From Conidiobolus incongruus B7586 (lineage: Eukaryota > Entomophthoromycota > Entomophthoromycetes > Entomophthorales > Conidiobolaceae): a stretch of 21,969 nucleotides of DNA. The position numbers and the translations under genes are program-made. A model generated the notes under the pieces. It made no database searches, was not told where the DNA came from, and saw nothing but the letters and a program-made list of their open reading frames with translations. This document shows positions 11,901-20,951 of this stretch, in pieces (position 1 is the stretch's first letter; each line of letters opens with the position of its first letter). The stretch spans positions 1 through 21,969 of the forward strand of contig JNEM01014987.1 of NCBI GenBank assembly GCA_000697335.1, written 5' to 3'.

Positions 11901-11938
11901 TTACTTTGTAGTTTAAATAATGGGAATTTTTTGCAATT
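11901..11938 (+). repeat. mariner terminal inverted repeat, 3' end of element
   Basis: It begins directly after TA and reads inward TTACTTTGTAG..., with the core AATGGGAATTTTTT. It matches the other end at 26 of 38 positions, the conserved blocks having identical spacing. The exact inner limit is uncertain. Confidence 0.65.
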
Positions 11939-11994
11939 GAAAAAAAATAAACATTTTAATATATAAAAAGTAAAAATAAATATATAATATAAAG

Positions 11995-13026
11995 TTAATA
12001 ATTTCCTTTATTTCTAATAACTTTTTGCTATATTTTTAACAAAGATCTAACACTTAAAAAATAGTTCTTTTTATTAAAGACTGAAATTTGATGTTTTATA
12101 AACCAATTAAATTTTCCTGTAGAAATTTTCTTTCTTATAAGTTAGTTTTTTAATTGCCTAAAACAATTATAATTACATAGGTTATAATCTAAAGAATATA
12201 CTAGATGTGGTAGTTTTTTCCAATTATTTTTAATTAAAAAGTTTTTTACAACTTTAAATTTATATATTTTATAATTATCATGTAAAATAATAGGTTTTCA
12301 CAAATTATATTAAGAATACTAATTAGAAATAGTTTTATTTAAAAAAATATAAAGTTTATTATTAATTGATTTTCCTTTAAGAATTAAATAAGAATAGAAT
12401 ATATTATTATAATCTATTACAACAATTAACATTTGCTTATTAATTAAGTGTTTATTTAAAGGAATTTATAGAGGGGGTTGATTTAACTTAATTTAACACT
12501 TTGATTTATGTTTTAGTAGAGGATTATATAAAAAAAATCTAAGATTCATCAATTATAATAATTTATTGTAAAAGCCTTGGTTTCTAGTTATACCTTAGTA
12601 AATTTTGTTTAATAATAACTACTCTAACTTTTTTTAAGTTTTAGTTAAATTATAAGGTACCTATTTTATATTTTTATTAATTAATTTTAATTTAAATTTT
12701 AATATATATAAAATACTTATGTAACTAATATTAAAGTGTTTTGATAATTCTCTAACTAAAATAAAAAAGTATTTTTCAATATATTTTTTTATTTTATTAA
12801 CAATCAGAAAAATAACAGTTGAAATTAATTTTTTAGATTTTAACAGGTTTTAGGTAGTTTTTCTCTTAATCTTAAAGTAATTTACCTAGCAATAAATTAT
12901 TAATTTAGATAATGCTTTATTATCAAAAGTTGCTTGTAAATTTTAAATGATTTTAGAGGGTTTATGATTAAGTTTTACTAATACTAAAATAAAAAACTTT
13001 TGATGGTTACTATTTAGTTTAAGCAT
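11995..13026 (-). pseudogene. mariner transposase relic (DD34D type)
   Basis: Cut-and-paste transposase of the mariner family. From ATG (13026) to TAA (11995) one minus-strand frame spans 344 codons, matching the family's roughly 345 residues, with about 15 internal stops. In order I read an N-terminal helix-turn-helix with VNYFKIKRK (family WV..FK); a second with VRELSKHFNISYISI; then K-stop-VPYNLT (family KWVPHELT); IDES near 12548 (first catalytic Asp, readable only in a locally shifted frame); FFLYNPLLKHKSK and NQPP; ILHDN (second Asp, 12277-12279); LPHLVYSLDYNLCNYNCF (family LPHPPYSPDLxPxDYxxF); and a C-terminal stop-QKVIRNKGNY (family RWQKVIDNDGDY). The third catalytic position, 34 residues after the second Asp, is Asn (AAT, 12172-12174). 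Several stops replace Trp (TGG to TAG). Inactive. Confidence 0.88.
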
Positions 13027-13170
13027 GATTAAATTAAATAACTAATTTTAAAAAATTATTTTTTTAATCAAAAAAGTTATTATATATATATAATTTAAAA
13101 CTATTTATTTTCTTATTTGTTTTGTATATATTTTTTTTATTCAAAACTAATAATATGTTTGAAAAATCAG

Positions 13171-13208
13171 AAATTAAAATATTTCCCATTTCTTTGATTT
13201 TATAGTAA
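13171..13208 (-). repeat. mariner terminal inverted repeat, 5' end of element
   Basis: Read on the minus strand from the outer end it gives TTACTATAAAATC... and then AATGGGAAATATTTT, mirroring the other end. It is bounded outside by TA (13209-13210). Confidence 0.65.
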
Positions 13209-13659
13209 TACTTTAAGTTTAAAAAAATATTTAATGGTTTATGAAATTCTTAAAAGTATTATATTTCAACTTTAATTTTATATTAGTTTAATCAGTTTTA
13301 TATATAAAATATTAATTAATAAGTATATATAAATAATTTATAAATATATTTAAAATCAATGATCTTATTATATAATTATGTTTGGGGTAAAAATTATTAA
13401 ACTTATAAATACTAAGTTAAAAAACAAAGACATAAAATTAAAAAAGAAATAATAATTTTCAAATAAGATTTCAATGGTTTAGTTCATTTTAATATGTTTA
13501 TTAATATTCTTAATTTATTATTTGACTTAGTTTATCTTTTTTTAAAACTAACATATCATTTAATTTATGTTTTATTAAGTGATAATCCATTATTGTTTAT
13601 ATTTTTAATTATTCAAAATAGGTTTATTGATTCAATTTATTTAAACAATTTAATTTAAT
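13209..13659. other. AT-rich spacer, no gene seen
   Basis: Low-complexity sequence between the mariner copy and the 13660-14075 island. No coding or repeat pattern was recognised. Confidence 0.6.
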
Positions 13660-14075
13660 ATTTATGATATATTAAACCTGATTAATTTTCTATATAGTGA
13701 TTTTATTGGCCAGTGTACTATTAACCTAATTATTTTCTTTATCCATTGGTTAATTTTATTTTTATATAGCTTAGCCCAGTATTTGATAGAATATGCAAAT
13801 AATGGGGAATAATTTTGTCCATCACTCAAAAAACTCTGATTACCATATTGATTCAAGAAGTCACATTGGGGGTACCTCATTTCATGAACTGCTTGAACCT
13901 ATCACTTAATAATCTCATATTTCCAAAGGCATCAAGTGTTTAATTTATTTGCAATAAGCCATTTCCATCTAATCTTGAGGTAACTTATTGTTTACCACTG
14001 GCGATTCTTCGTTTAAGCTCTTAAAACCTATTTCCTCCAGCGGTTACGGCCACCACCAATTATCTTTATAATTAA
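13660..14075 (-). other. unidentified less AT-rich island with fragmented minus-strand frames
   Basis: About 400 bp with visibly higher G+C than the kilobase on either side. On the minus strand a 72-codon open run (13880-13662) includes YPQCDFLNQYGNQSF and IKYWAKLYKNKINQWI, and another frame upstream (about 14040-13930) has protein-like text (PLEEIGFKSLNEESPVVNNK). I recognise no family. It may be a decayed host gene or a piece of a mobile element; the evidence does not choose between them. Confidence 0.3.
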
Positions 14076-14080
14076 TTGCC

Positions 14081-15119
14081 AAATAATCTATATTAAAATG
14101 GATGAATAATAAATATATTTTAGCTATATCTTTTTAAATATTTGTTATAATATTTGTCATTGTTTAATATTGAATTTTATGTTCAGTTAATTGAGAAGTT
14201 AATTTTTCTATCATTCTAAAATATTATCAATTATACTATAGTTTTGTATAAAAAGATTATTCTTATAAACATAATAATAGTAATAATAATCAAAATACAA
14301 AAATTAACTATAAGTTGCTATAATATCTTTAATTAAAATTTTTTATTATAAAAAGTTAAAATTTGAATCATGATTAAATAATTTAAGCAATCTTCACTTA
14401 ATATTATTTACTATCACCATCTTAGATTGTATTTTTAACTTATTGGACAAGAAAAATATTGACAATATTTTTCAAAAGAATAAAATTTTTAATTATTAAA
14501 TAATGAGCAAATTTTATATTTAATTTTCTCTTTACATTGATCATAATTTATTCATCTATTTTTTATTAATTTAAAGTACTTTAATTATTATTTTTATTAT
14601 TATAAGTTTGAAAAATTATAATCAATCAAATATACATATACCTTTGAAAATAAGATAAATGAAATTTTAAATATAACTGCTTTTATAAAATAATTTAAAT
14701 CAACTAATATATATATATATATATATATATATTAATGTTATGATATATATACTATAAATATAATGATATTTTAAATCATAATTATTTTTTTTTCAATATT
14801 AAATTACAATGAATATTTTAAATTTTATTAAGAATTTAAAAAAATTTTCCTATATTTAATTATTTACTTATTAATTTTTAAATTTACTAATTTTTTATTT
14901 GATGTTCAATTTAATATGAATTACCCCTATCAAATAATAAAAAGTGTAATTAAAAAATTTGAATATTAAAAAAGCAATTAGCTTATAATTCAGTATTAAT
15001 AGTTATATTCAGTATAAATTATAATAAAAATATCAATATATCTAACGCTTAATAAATTCCGTATTATTATTCATAAGTTAATTTGAATAGTTTTTATAAT
15101 ATAAATTTTATAATATATT
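14081..15119. other. AT-rich spacer with an (AT)13 microsatellite
   Basis: No gene seen. At 14707-14732 there is an uninterrupted AT dinucleotide run of 13 units. The 3' UTR of the minus-strand F-box gene should lie just below 15120. Confidence 0.65.
14707..14732. repeat. (AT)13 dinucleotide microsatellite
   Basis: Thirteen perfect AT units, the longest simple dinucleotide repeat in the window. A shorter run, (AT)9, lies at 21057-21074. Both are expected in DNA of this composition. Confidence 0.9.
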
Positions 15120-16625
15120 TTAATTTAATGAGTTATAACTTAAAAAGTCATAAGTCATTGGACTGGGATCTCCAACTCTCAATACTTTGATATCTTCCCT
15201 ATCAAATTTCAAAGGCTTATCATCATCTTGCAAATGATCACAAATATATAAAATCCTGAGGTTTGGACATTTCCCTATCAATTGGTTATACTGGTGCTGA
15301 TTACTCTCATCTATTGTTATATATAACTCTTCCCAATTTAGAGGTTCATTATATTCAGAAATGAGACGATCCCAAATATATTCCTCTATTTCAAAAATCA
15401 TAAGTGTAATATTGGGAAACATGAGGGGAATGTAGTAAGTGTCTTTTGAGACCTGTGGTGAGGTATTTGCAATATAGTAAAAATCTAATGTAACGACGTT
15501 GGGGAATAAATGGTGGATCAAGTGGTGATTGTAGTGCAATGAGGGATGCAAACCTCCAAATAGCATTCTTCTGAGACTTCTAATAGGTTGTAAACTAATG
15601 GGATTGGGATGGTGAGGTAAGACTAATGGTGAATTAAAGTTCATTTCAATTAGATTAGGACAGTGTTGGATAATGTAAGTCATCAAATATTGGTCAATTG
15701 CAAAAAGACTAAGCTTAGTCAAGTTAACCCACCTGTGAGCTTGAGGTTGGATAGATTCATCAAATAATATACAATTGGTTTGATTTGGAGACCACCAAAA
15801 ATGCCATTCCAAACTCTTCAATTTATGAAAATTGGGATTTTGGAATAATTTAATAAGTTCAGATCTTAAAAATGGCTCAATGGCACCTCGATCATCAGAA
15901 TATTCATAGATCCACAGTCTTAGATGCTCTAATGACCCATGAATGAGTAACTTATCGGGTGTAGGCAAATCTGTTCTATTCGGGAAGATATCGGGATCTT
16001 CAGGGTATTGTACAGTCCAATCCACAACATTTATAAACCCAAGATGTTTGTATAGATTCATAAACGGTATTATAAAATCAGAGTAATTCCAATACTTGAA
16101 CCTCCTAATAGGCAAATTTGGTAGGTTGTCAGGATAAGGTAATGATATCCTATAAAAATTAAACTCTAAAGCTTCAATATCTTTCAACTGAGAAACCAAT
16201 CCAAACGATTGCATCCAATCATCCTCAGTAATTATTAAAGGGTCTATAGAATATCCCGAGAATTCTATACTCTTCACACATTTTTGTAACTTTATAATTT
16301 CCAAGAGATTTTGTTTGTGATTGTGTGTGATATTAAAACAGAAGTTGTCAATTTGTGGGATTTGACGTATGAGCTGAAGGGATTCATATTCAAAGTTGAA
16401 ATTGTCTAATTTGCGAACCCAGTAGCCATAGTTTGAGATGAGATCGAATACATATGCATCTTGGATATCACAGATTGAATAGAAAACTATGGGGTTGAGA
16501 GCATGACACCAATGTTTGTTGACTAATCTTAACAATAATTTGATTTTGTATTTGGAATAATTTGCAATTTTAATAATAATATCTTTGGGTAAAGTGGACC
16601 AATTATCAATATTTTGATTTTGCAT
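15120..16625 (-). CDS. F-box protein with leucine-rich-type C-terminal region, intact
   Basis: Probable substrate-recognition subunit of an SCF (Skp1-Cullin-F-box) E3 ubiquitin ligase; the substrate is unknown. A single uninterrupted frame of 501 codons runs from ATG (16625) to TAA (15120), with no introns. The N-terminal F-box covers about residues 8-52: STLPKDIIIKIANYSKYKIK, then LVNKHWCHALNPIVFYSI, with the usual LP...I..I and hydrophobic spacing that contacts Skp1. The rest is an irregular series of leucine-rich segments (for example LKSLEWHFW, YIIQHCPNLIEMNF, FPNVVTLDFY, CPNLRILYIC), consistent with a solenoid substrate-binding region. No signal peptide or membrane segment is evident. 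Two decayed paralogues (8941-10225 and 17905-18524) flank it, so it is the surviving member of a local family. Codon use is AT-rich, unlike the eL6 gene. Whether it is expressed is unknown. Confidence 0.85.
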   Translation of the reverse strand: MQNQNIDNWSTLPKDIIIKIANYSKYKIKLLLRLVNKHWCHALNPIVFYSICDIQDAYVFDLISNYGYWVRKLDNFNFEYESLQLIRQIPQIDNFCFNITHNHKQNLLEIIKLQKCVKSIEFSGYSIDPLIITEDDWMQSFGLVSQLKDIEALEFNFYRISLPYPDNLPNLPIRRFKYWNYSDFIIPFMNLYKHLGFINVVDWTVQYPEDPDIFPNRTDLPTPDKLLIHGSLEHLRLWIYEYSDDRGAIEPFLRSELIKLFQNPNFHKLKSLEWHFWWSPNQTNCILFDESIQPQAHRWVNLTKLSLFAIDQYLMTYIIQHCPNLIEMNFNSPLVLPHHPNPISLQPIRSLRRMLFGGLHPSLHYNHHLIHHLFPNVVTLDFYYIANTSPQVSKDTYYIPLMFPNITLMIFEIEEYIWDRLISEYNEPLNWEELYITIDESNQHQYNQLIGKCPNLRILYICDHLQDDDKPLKFDREDIKVLRVGDPSPMTYDFLSYNSLN

Positions 16626-17873
16626 TATTAATTCAAATTTAATTATTTTAATGAACGTATAATATAAATCAAGAATAGTATAAAATCTAGTTTGAAATTA
16701 TTAATCATACTGAATTTATGAATTTTTGTCTGATATTATATGGTTAGATTGTAAACTCATGAAATTGTGGTAATATTTTCAAAACCACTCAATTTGAATA
16801 AATTAAATAACATAATAAAAATATTGAAACAAAAGTCTGAAATGGCATTTCTTGTGAGATCGCAACCTATCAAACTACGACTTATTAAATAAATTTATTC
16901 CAACCCTTAGTTATAAATCAACCAACCTCAAGATACTTTGTTTGCAATTGGCTAGTATTTAACTACCTACATTATGCTCAATAATCTTTTCTTGATATTT
17001 TGATTGATATAAAATATTTTATATCAAAAATCAGATATAATATATAAAGAGCCACAATTTATATTTTTATAAAAATTTCGCTTAATTTCTAAATTAGATC
17101 AATTTCCATAACATTAAAAATGAAAAAAACACTAAAGAAATACTTTACAAACAATATTACCGAGGAATATGACTGTTGGTTATACTTTTAATCATTTCGT
17201 CCCTATTATAAATTTAGTTGTTTTATATTAATAATGAAAATTTGTCTTTAAATAAAACCAAATTAATAATGAATTTTGAAAACTAAAATAATATCAATAG
17301 ATCATCTATGATAGTTTTAAAAGTATTTAAAATGAATTTATTTACAAAGAAGCCTTTTTACATAATCGTTTTCATAATAATATTGGAAATAATTCTCTTA
17401 TTTGTTAAAATTTTCCATATTAAAAAATTTAATATAAAAAAAATTAAAATATATCTATTCAATATAATATGGTTTGATTTTTACTATTAATTAATTTTTA
17501 TCTCAATTTAAATAAGATTACTAGCAAAAAAGAAAAAATATATATATATAATTTATACTTAAAATGAAGTACTAATATATAATTAAGCTTTAAACTACCA
17601 ATAATAGATTATAAATAATTGCAAAATGATATATTTCTTAGGAAAAATACTTAATAAAATTTTTTGATCATAGATATTATTGATAGTTATTAAATAATGC
17701 TTTAAAAATATATTAACTGGTTTGGAATATAAAATATCAATAGATTGGATACCTATGTCATGCAAAAGATATATTGAGTTAAAATATATTAAGTGGAATT
17801 AAAATTTTATCCTTAATTTTTTATAATTTTAATTTTAAAAATTATTTAAATATTAAAATTTAATTTTTTTTAA
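16626..17873. other. spacer upstream of the F-box gene, with a palindrome
   Basis: Promoter side of the minus-strand F-box gene. A 24-bp perfect palindrome lies at 17004-17027. A 60-codon AT-rich open run at 17308-17490 is almost all Ile, Lys, Phe and Leu and is not considered a gene. About 16840-16990 is slightly less AT-rich, but no frame is coding-like. Confidence 0.6.
17004..17027. repeat. 24-bp perfect palindrome
   Basis: TTGATATAAAAT followed by its exact reverse complement ATTTTATATCAA. It lies about 380 bp upstream of the F-box start. It could be a dimeric protein binding site or a hairpin, but palindromes of A and T arise readily in this composition; the TTGA/TCAA ends make this one a little less trivial. 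Confidence 0.8.
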
Positions 17874-18476
17874 GTTAACTAACATAAAATACTTTTAAAT
17901 GGTTTTAAAATTCCAATGACTTTGTACTTGTTACGGAACTGAAGATACACAAATGCCTTAAATCAACACTTCGGATACTAATTGGTTGTACAGATGTCTG
18001 TTTCATAAGACTGTGCCAAGTATGGTTTACAATTGCCAAAGTCAAGCGAGTGATATTGGAGAAGAGGAGGTGAATGCAATACGAGACTTTTGAGACTTGC
18101 TGTGACGATTTTGCGATGTGGTACAGATTCAGAGTCACGAAGTTGATGAATAGATGTCGAGTGATATGGTGGTTTGAGTTGCAGATTTAGACTTCAGAAT
18201 AGTAGCTGCCTAAGATTGTGACGGGTGTTAGGTTCTTTGGATCGAGATTATTAGATAAGGCTAATGTGATGTTGAGGTTGGTTGCAATTAAATTGGGACA
18301 GTGCTGTATAGTGTAGGTCATCAAGTATTGGCATCCCACTAGCGATGATGCAGCTGAGTTAGCTCATTGAGTAAAATACAGCTGGATTGGTTGGGAGATC
18401 ACCAAAAAAGCTATTTCAAACTCTTCAATTTATTGAAATGAGGATTTTGGATTGTGTTGATGAGTTCAGTTGCCAA
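17874..18476 (-). repeat. right arm of the 603-bp inverted repeat
   Basis: Reverse complement of 9654-10256 with one mismatch (17877) in 603 bp. It includes an identical 77-codon frame (18138-17905 here, 9992-10225 in the left arm). The inner limit at 18476 is abrupt: the next base differs, and similarity drops to about two thirds although the sequence is still F-box-like. Confidence 0.95.
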
Positions 18477-18524
18477 TTATAATACTATAGATCCACTATC
18501 ATGAGAATAATAATAAATTTGATC
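17905..18524 (-). pseudogene. second decayed F-box gene fragment
   Basis: From 18476 downward it duplicates the 3' half of the left F-box relic, with the same stops and frame change. Above 18476 the sequence is no longer identical but still reads as F-box family: IYYYSHDSGSIVL-stop-LATEL, against YEYSDDRGAIEPFLRSEL in the intact gene and YYDDKESIESFLATEL in the left relic. At the DNA level 18477-18516 matches the corresponding part of the intact gene at 24 of 40 ungapped positions. Beyond about 18524 I cannot follow it. So this was already a separate F-box relic when its 3' part became identical to the left copy. Confidence 0.8.
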
Positions 18525-19899
18525 AGTTTTTCAATCAAATCTTTTTGTTTAAAATTTTAGTGTTTATAAATTGAAGATATACTGAATTAATTCTTATGAA
18601 ATATACTTTTCAAATTCAGGATAAGAAGATAAATCCGATTGATCAAAACATTGAATATTGTCTATTCACTTTATTTCATACAGAAATTTTTTAAAATTAA
18701 CTTTGAAAATGAAAGATGGATATATAAAATTTAATTTCTACTTATTTCCCTTATTTTATCTATTAAATTTGAATTGATAGAAATTAGATATAGATATTCC
18801 TTAAATATTCATTAATTAGGTAAATATCGTATTTTTAATGTAATATTAAATCTAAAGCTCATATTAAAACATTGGCAATTGGTAAGTTACTAGCTACTTA
18901 AATCTGAATTAGTATATATATGTATGATGAATTTCATTAAATAGTCTAATAGCATTGTTTCCTAATTTTGTCAAATTATGGTTTAACTCTAATACTTCAT
19001 AATAGTTAATTTAAAATATTAATAATTTTTTTGAAATAAATCAATGTTATAAATCGATAAATAATTACGTAAAAAATTGCAACTGGGATAAGAAGTTGAT
19101 AGTGAATTAATAATTATATACGATTTTAAAAAATAATCCATAGAGGTTATTTTTATTGACGATTCAAAATAATTGTCCAGAAAAAGCATAATATTTCTGG
19201 GGCAAGACTTTATAATGGTACTTGAATATATAATTGGAATAATTAATATACTATTATTTATTTAATCATATTATCAATTATTATATTCTATCGTTTATTT
19301 TCATCTAAAACAACATGCACAATGTCAAATTATTATATTATTATATCATTATTTATATTCAACATCTTAAAATTATTGATAGAAGCAACTTTAATCGAAT
19401 ACTGCAAAAATATTTACATATATAACTATAATTGTGAAATTCAATCAAATATTTTAACTCAATTGGTGATGTTTTATGTACTCATAATAATATTTTTGGT
19501 TGAAATTAATTGTGAATTGTATATAAAATTAATTCCTAAAAATTGAATTCACTTTTATATGGAATTCTCTTGTTTTGGAGGGAAATTGTTTAATATTAAT
19601 AATAACAATAATAATATGATTGAATTATATATAAATATTTGGATAAAATACTAATACATAAAATACCTTATTTAACCATTAAAAAATCAAACAAAGTGAA
19701 TTTTAAAGAATTCCGATTTGGGCTTTCAAGAAAATAAAAAATAAATTGAAACTTAATAATAATATTGGACCTATCTATATTAACTTATATTCTTATTTCA
19801 ATACATGGGCTTTTATTCAAGGCAATTCATGAAATGTTATGTTCACTCTGTGAGTTAAATTGTTGATTTTGAATATTCATTTACCACTTGATTGAATCA
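18525..19899. other. AT-rich spacer, no gene seen
   Basis: A 74-codon AT-rich open run at 19322-19546 is hydrophobic and Ile/Tyr/Asn-rich, with no recognisable motif; I treat it as chance. A short reading near 19140-19200 (VIFIDDSK) faintly recalls a Tc1-type transposase motif but is unsupported around it. No RNA genes seen. Confidence 0.55.
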
Positions 19900-20951
19900 A
19901 TAATCATCAAGCAATCTGTTAGCAATTTGATCTCTGCTATAGTTTTTATAGCTAGTTTTTCCTCTCATATGGAGCTGTGAATCCCTACTCCTCGAAAATC
20001 CAAAAACTATCCAAATTACACATAAAATGTTTAGGTCTGAGTGCCCCCTTTGGTAAATCTGGTGCCATCACCAAATCATTTCCCTGCCGTCGTGAGACTC
20101 CTAGTTCTGTTATTAAGAAAATAAAAGTGGGTGAAATTATTCCTTGATCACTCAAAGGAGGTGCTATATATGTTGGGGGTCATTGTGAAATTTCGATAAG
20201 CTATGGCAATGAAAATTTTGTTGCTATTGATACTAGTATTGGTACTCGTATGGTCAGCGGAGCTCTTGATTACCAAGTTATTATCCCCGCAAATGCTTCT
20301 TCCGGTAAGGCTACTTTCGCTTGGACTTGGATCAATCGCATTGGTAACCGTGAATACTACATGAACTGTGCTAATATCCAAATTGAAGGTCCTGCTGGTG
20401 GTCAAATCACTGACCCTAAAATGTTTGTTGGTAACTTACCCGGATATCTTTTAATCACTCAATTTACTAATGATATCGCTGATCAAGAGCACTACGAGAG
20501 TCGCGAGGAAATTTCCATCAGACCAAGCGGCACCAATAAGCATGCGGTACTATCCTTCAACAATAAAACTACAACTCAAACCAATATAACTGGTAAAACT
20601 GACCAAATTAAAAATATTTCTCCTACTAATGCCGACGAACAAATTGATGAAAATAATGAAAACGAAAACAATGTTGAAACTTCTGAACACGTTGATAATT
20701 CTCAAGGAAAGCATTCCGCCAAATCAACTCCAATTATCCCCACCCACACAAGTCCAACTCACTCAATCAAACTCCCACAATATTCACAATATTTCAACCA
20801 GCAAAACGCAGGAACTTGTGCGGAAAGAATTAGCACCCTTCGTGGCCACAACAGGTATCAGATTTGCCTTCATAGAAAATGGACTTGGATGAAATGTACT
20901 CCTGGTTCTAAGTGCAATAATATTGCAATTACCAATTTCGCATGCGTTTAG
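19900..20951 (+). pseudogene. decayed AA11-like lytic polysaccharide monooxygenase with Cys-rich C-terminal module
   Basis: Relic of a secreted copper enzyme of the kind that oxidatively cleaves chitin. A signal peptide-like stretch (SNLISAIVFIASFSS) precedes the mature-type N-terminus HMEL (His at 19966, the His-brace residue). The second brace His is in GGHCEIS (20181-20183), and the core FAWTWINRIGNREYYMNC includes the family's axial Tyr. KMFVGNLPGYL completes the catalytic domain. A low-complexity Asn/Glu/Thr linker of about 90 residues follows, then YQICLHRKWTWMKCTPGSKC and a final Cys, resembling a CBM19-type chitin-binding module. Damage: no in-frame ATG (ATA at 19900 sits where a start would be expected), TGA at 19978, a frame change between about 20000 and 20040, and TGA at 20145. 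Downstream of 20148 the frame is open to TAG (20949-20951), 233 codons of it after ATG 20250. Confidence 0.8.

Larger units (their letters stand above)
11901..13208 (-). mobile_element. mariner (Tc1/mariner) DNA transposon, full-length relic
   Basis: A 1308-bp element, the usual mariner size (Mos1 is 1286 bp). It is flanked by TA at 11899-11900 and 13209-13210, the target duplicated by this superfamily. The ends form degraded inverted repeats: 11901-11938 and the complement of 13208-13171 agree at 26 of 38 positions without gaps, both starting TTACT and sharing AATGGGAA at the same offset. Between them, on the minus strand, lies a mariner transposase relic of family length (separate entry). 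Spacing from transposase to ends is about 180 bp (5') and 94 bp (3'). The many stops and eroded ends indicate an old, immobile copy. No second copy is visible in the window. Confidence 0.85.

Noticed and set aside
17308-17490. 60-codon plus-strand open frame
   Set aside because: Composed almost wholly of Ile, Lys, Phe, Leu and Asn, as any open run in AT-rich DNA would be; no motif and no support around it.
11242-19168. A 16-bp string (TTATTGACGATTCAAA) shared by 11242-11257 and 19153-19168
   Set aside because: Flanks do not match, and shared 16-mers are expected by chance in 22 kb of such AT-rich DNA.
19130-19210. Possible Tc1-type transposase motif (VIFIDDSK) in spacer
   Set aside because: Only a handful of residues match; the other catalytic motifs and terminal repeats were not found.
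19322-19546. 74-codon hydrophobic plus-strand open frame
   Set aside because: AT-driven composition, no recognisable family, no promoter or splice signals; kept only as a note in the spacer entry.
20629-20892. 87-codon frame overlapping the AA11 relic
   Set aside because: Alternate-frame reading of the Asn/Thr-rich linker; the Cys/Trp-rich module lies in the other frame.
1508-20951. Nuclear reassignment of TGA to Trp
   Set aside because: The intact genes use TGG for Trp, and the subtilisin relic also has TAG stops and a frame change, so ordinary decay explains the data.
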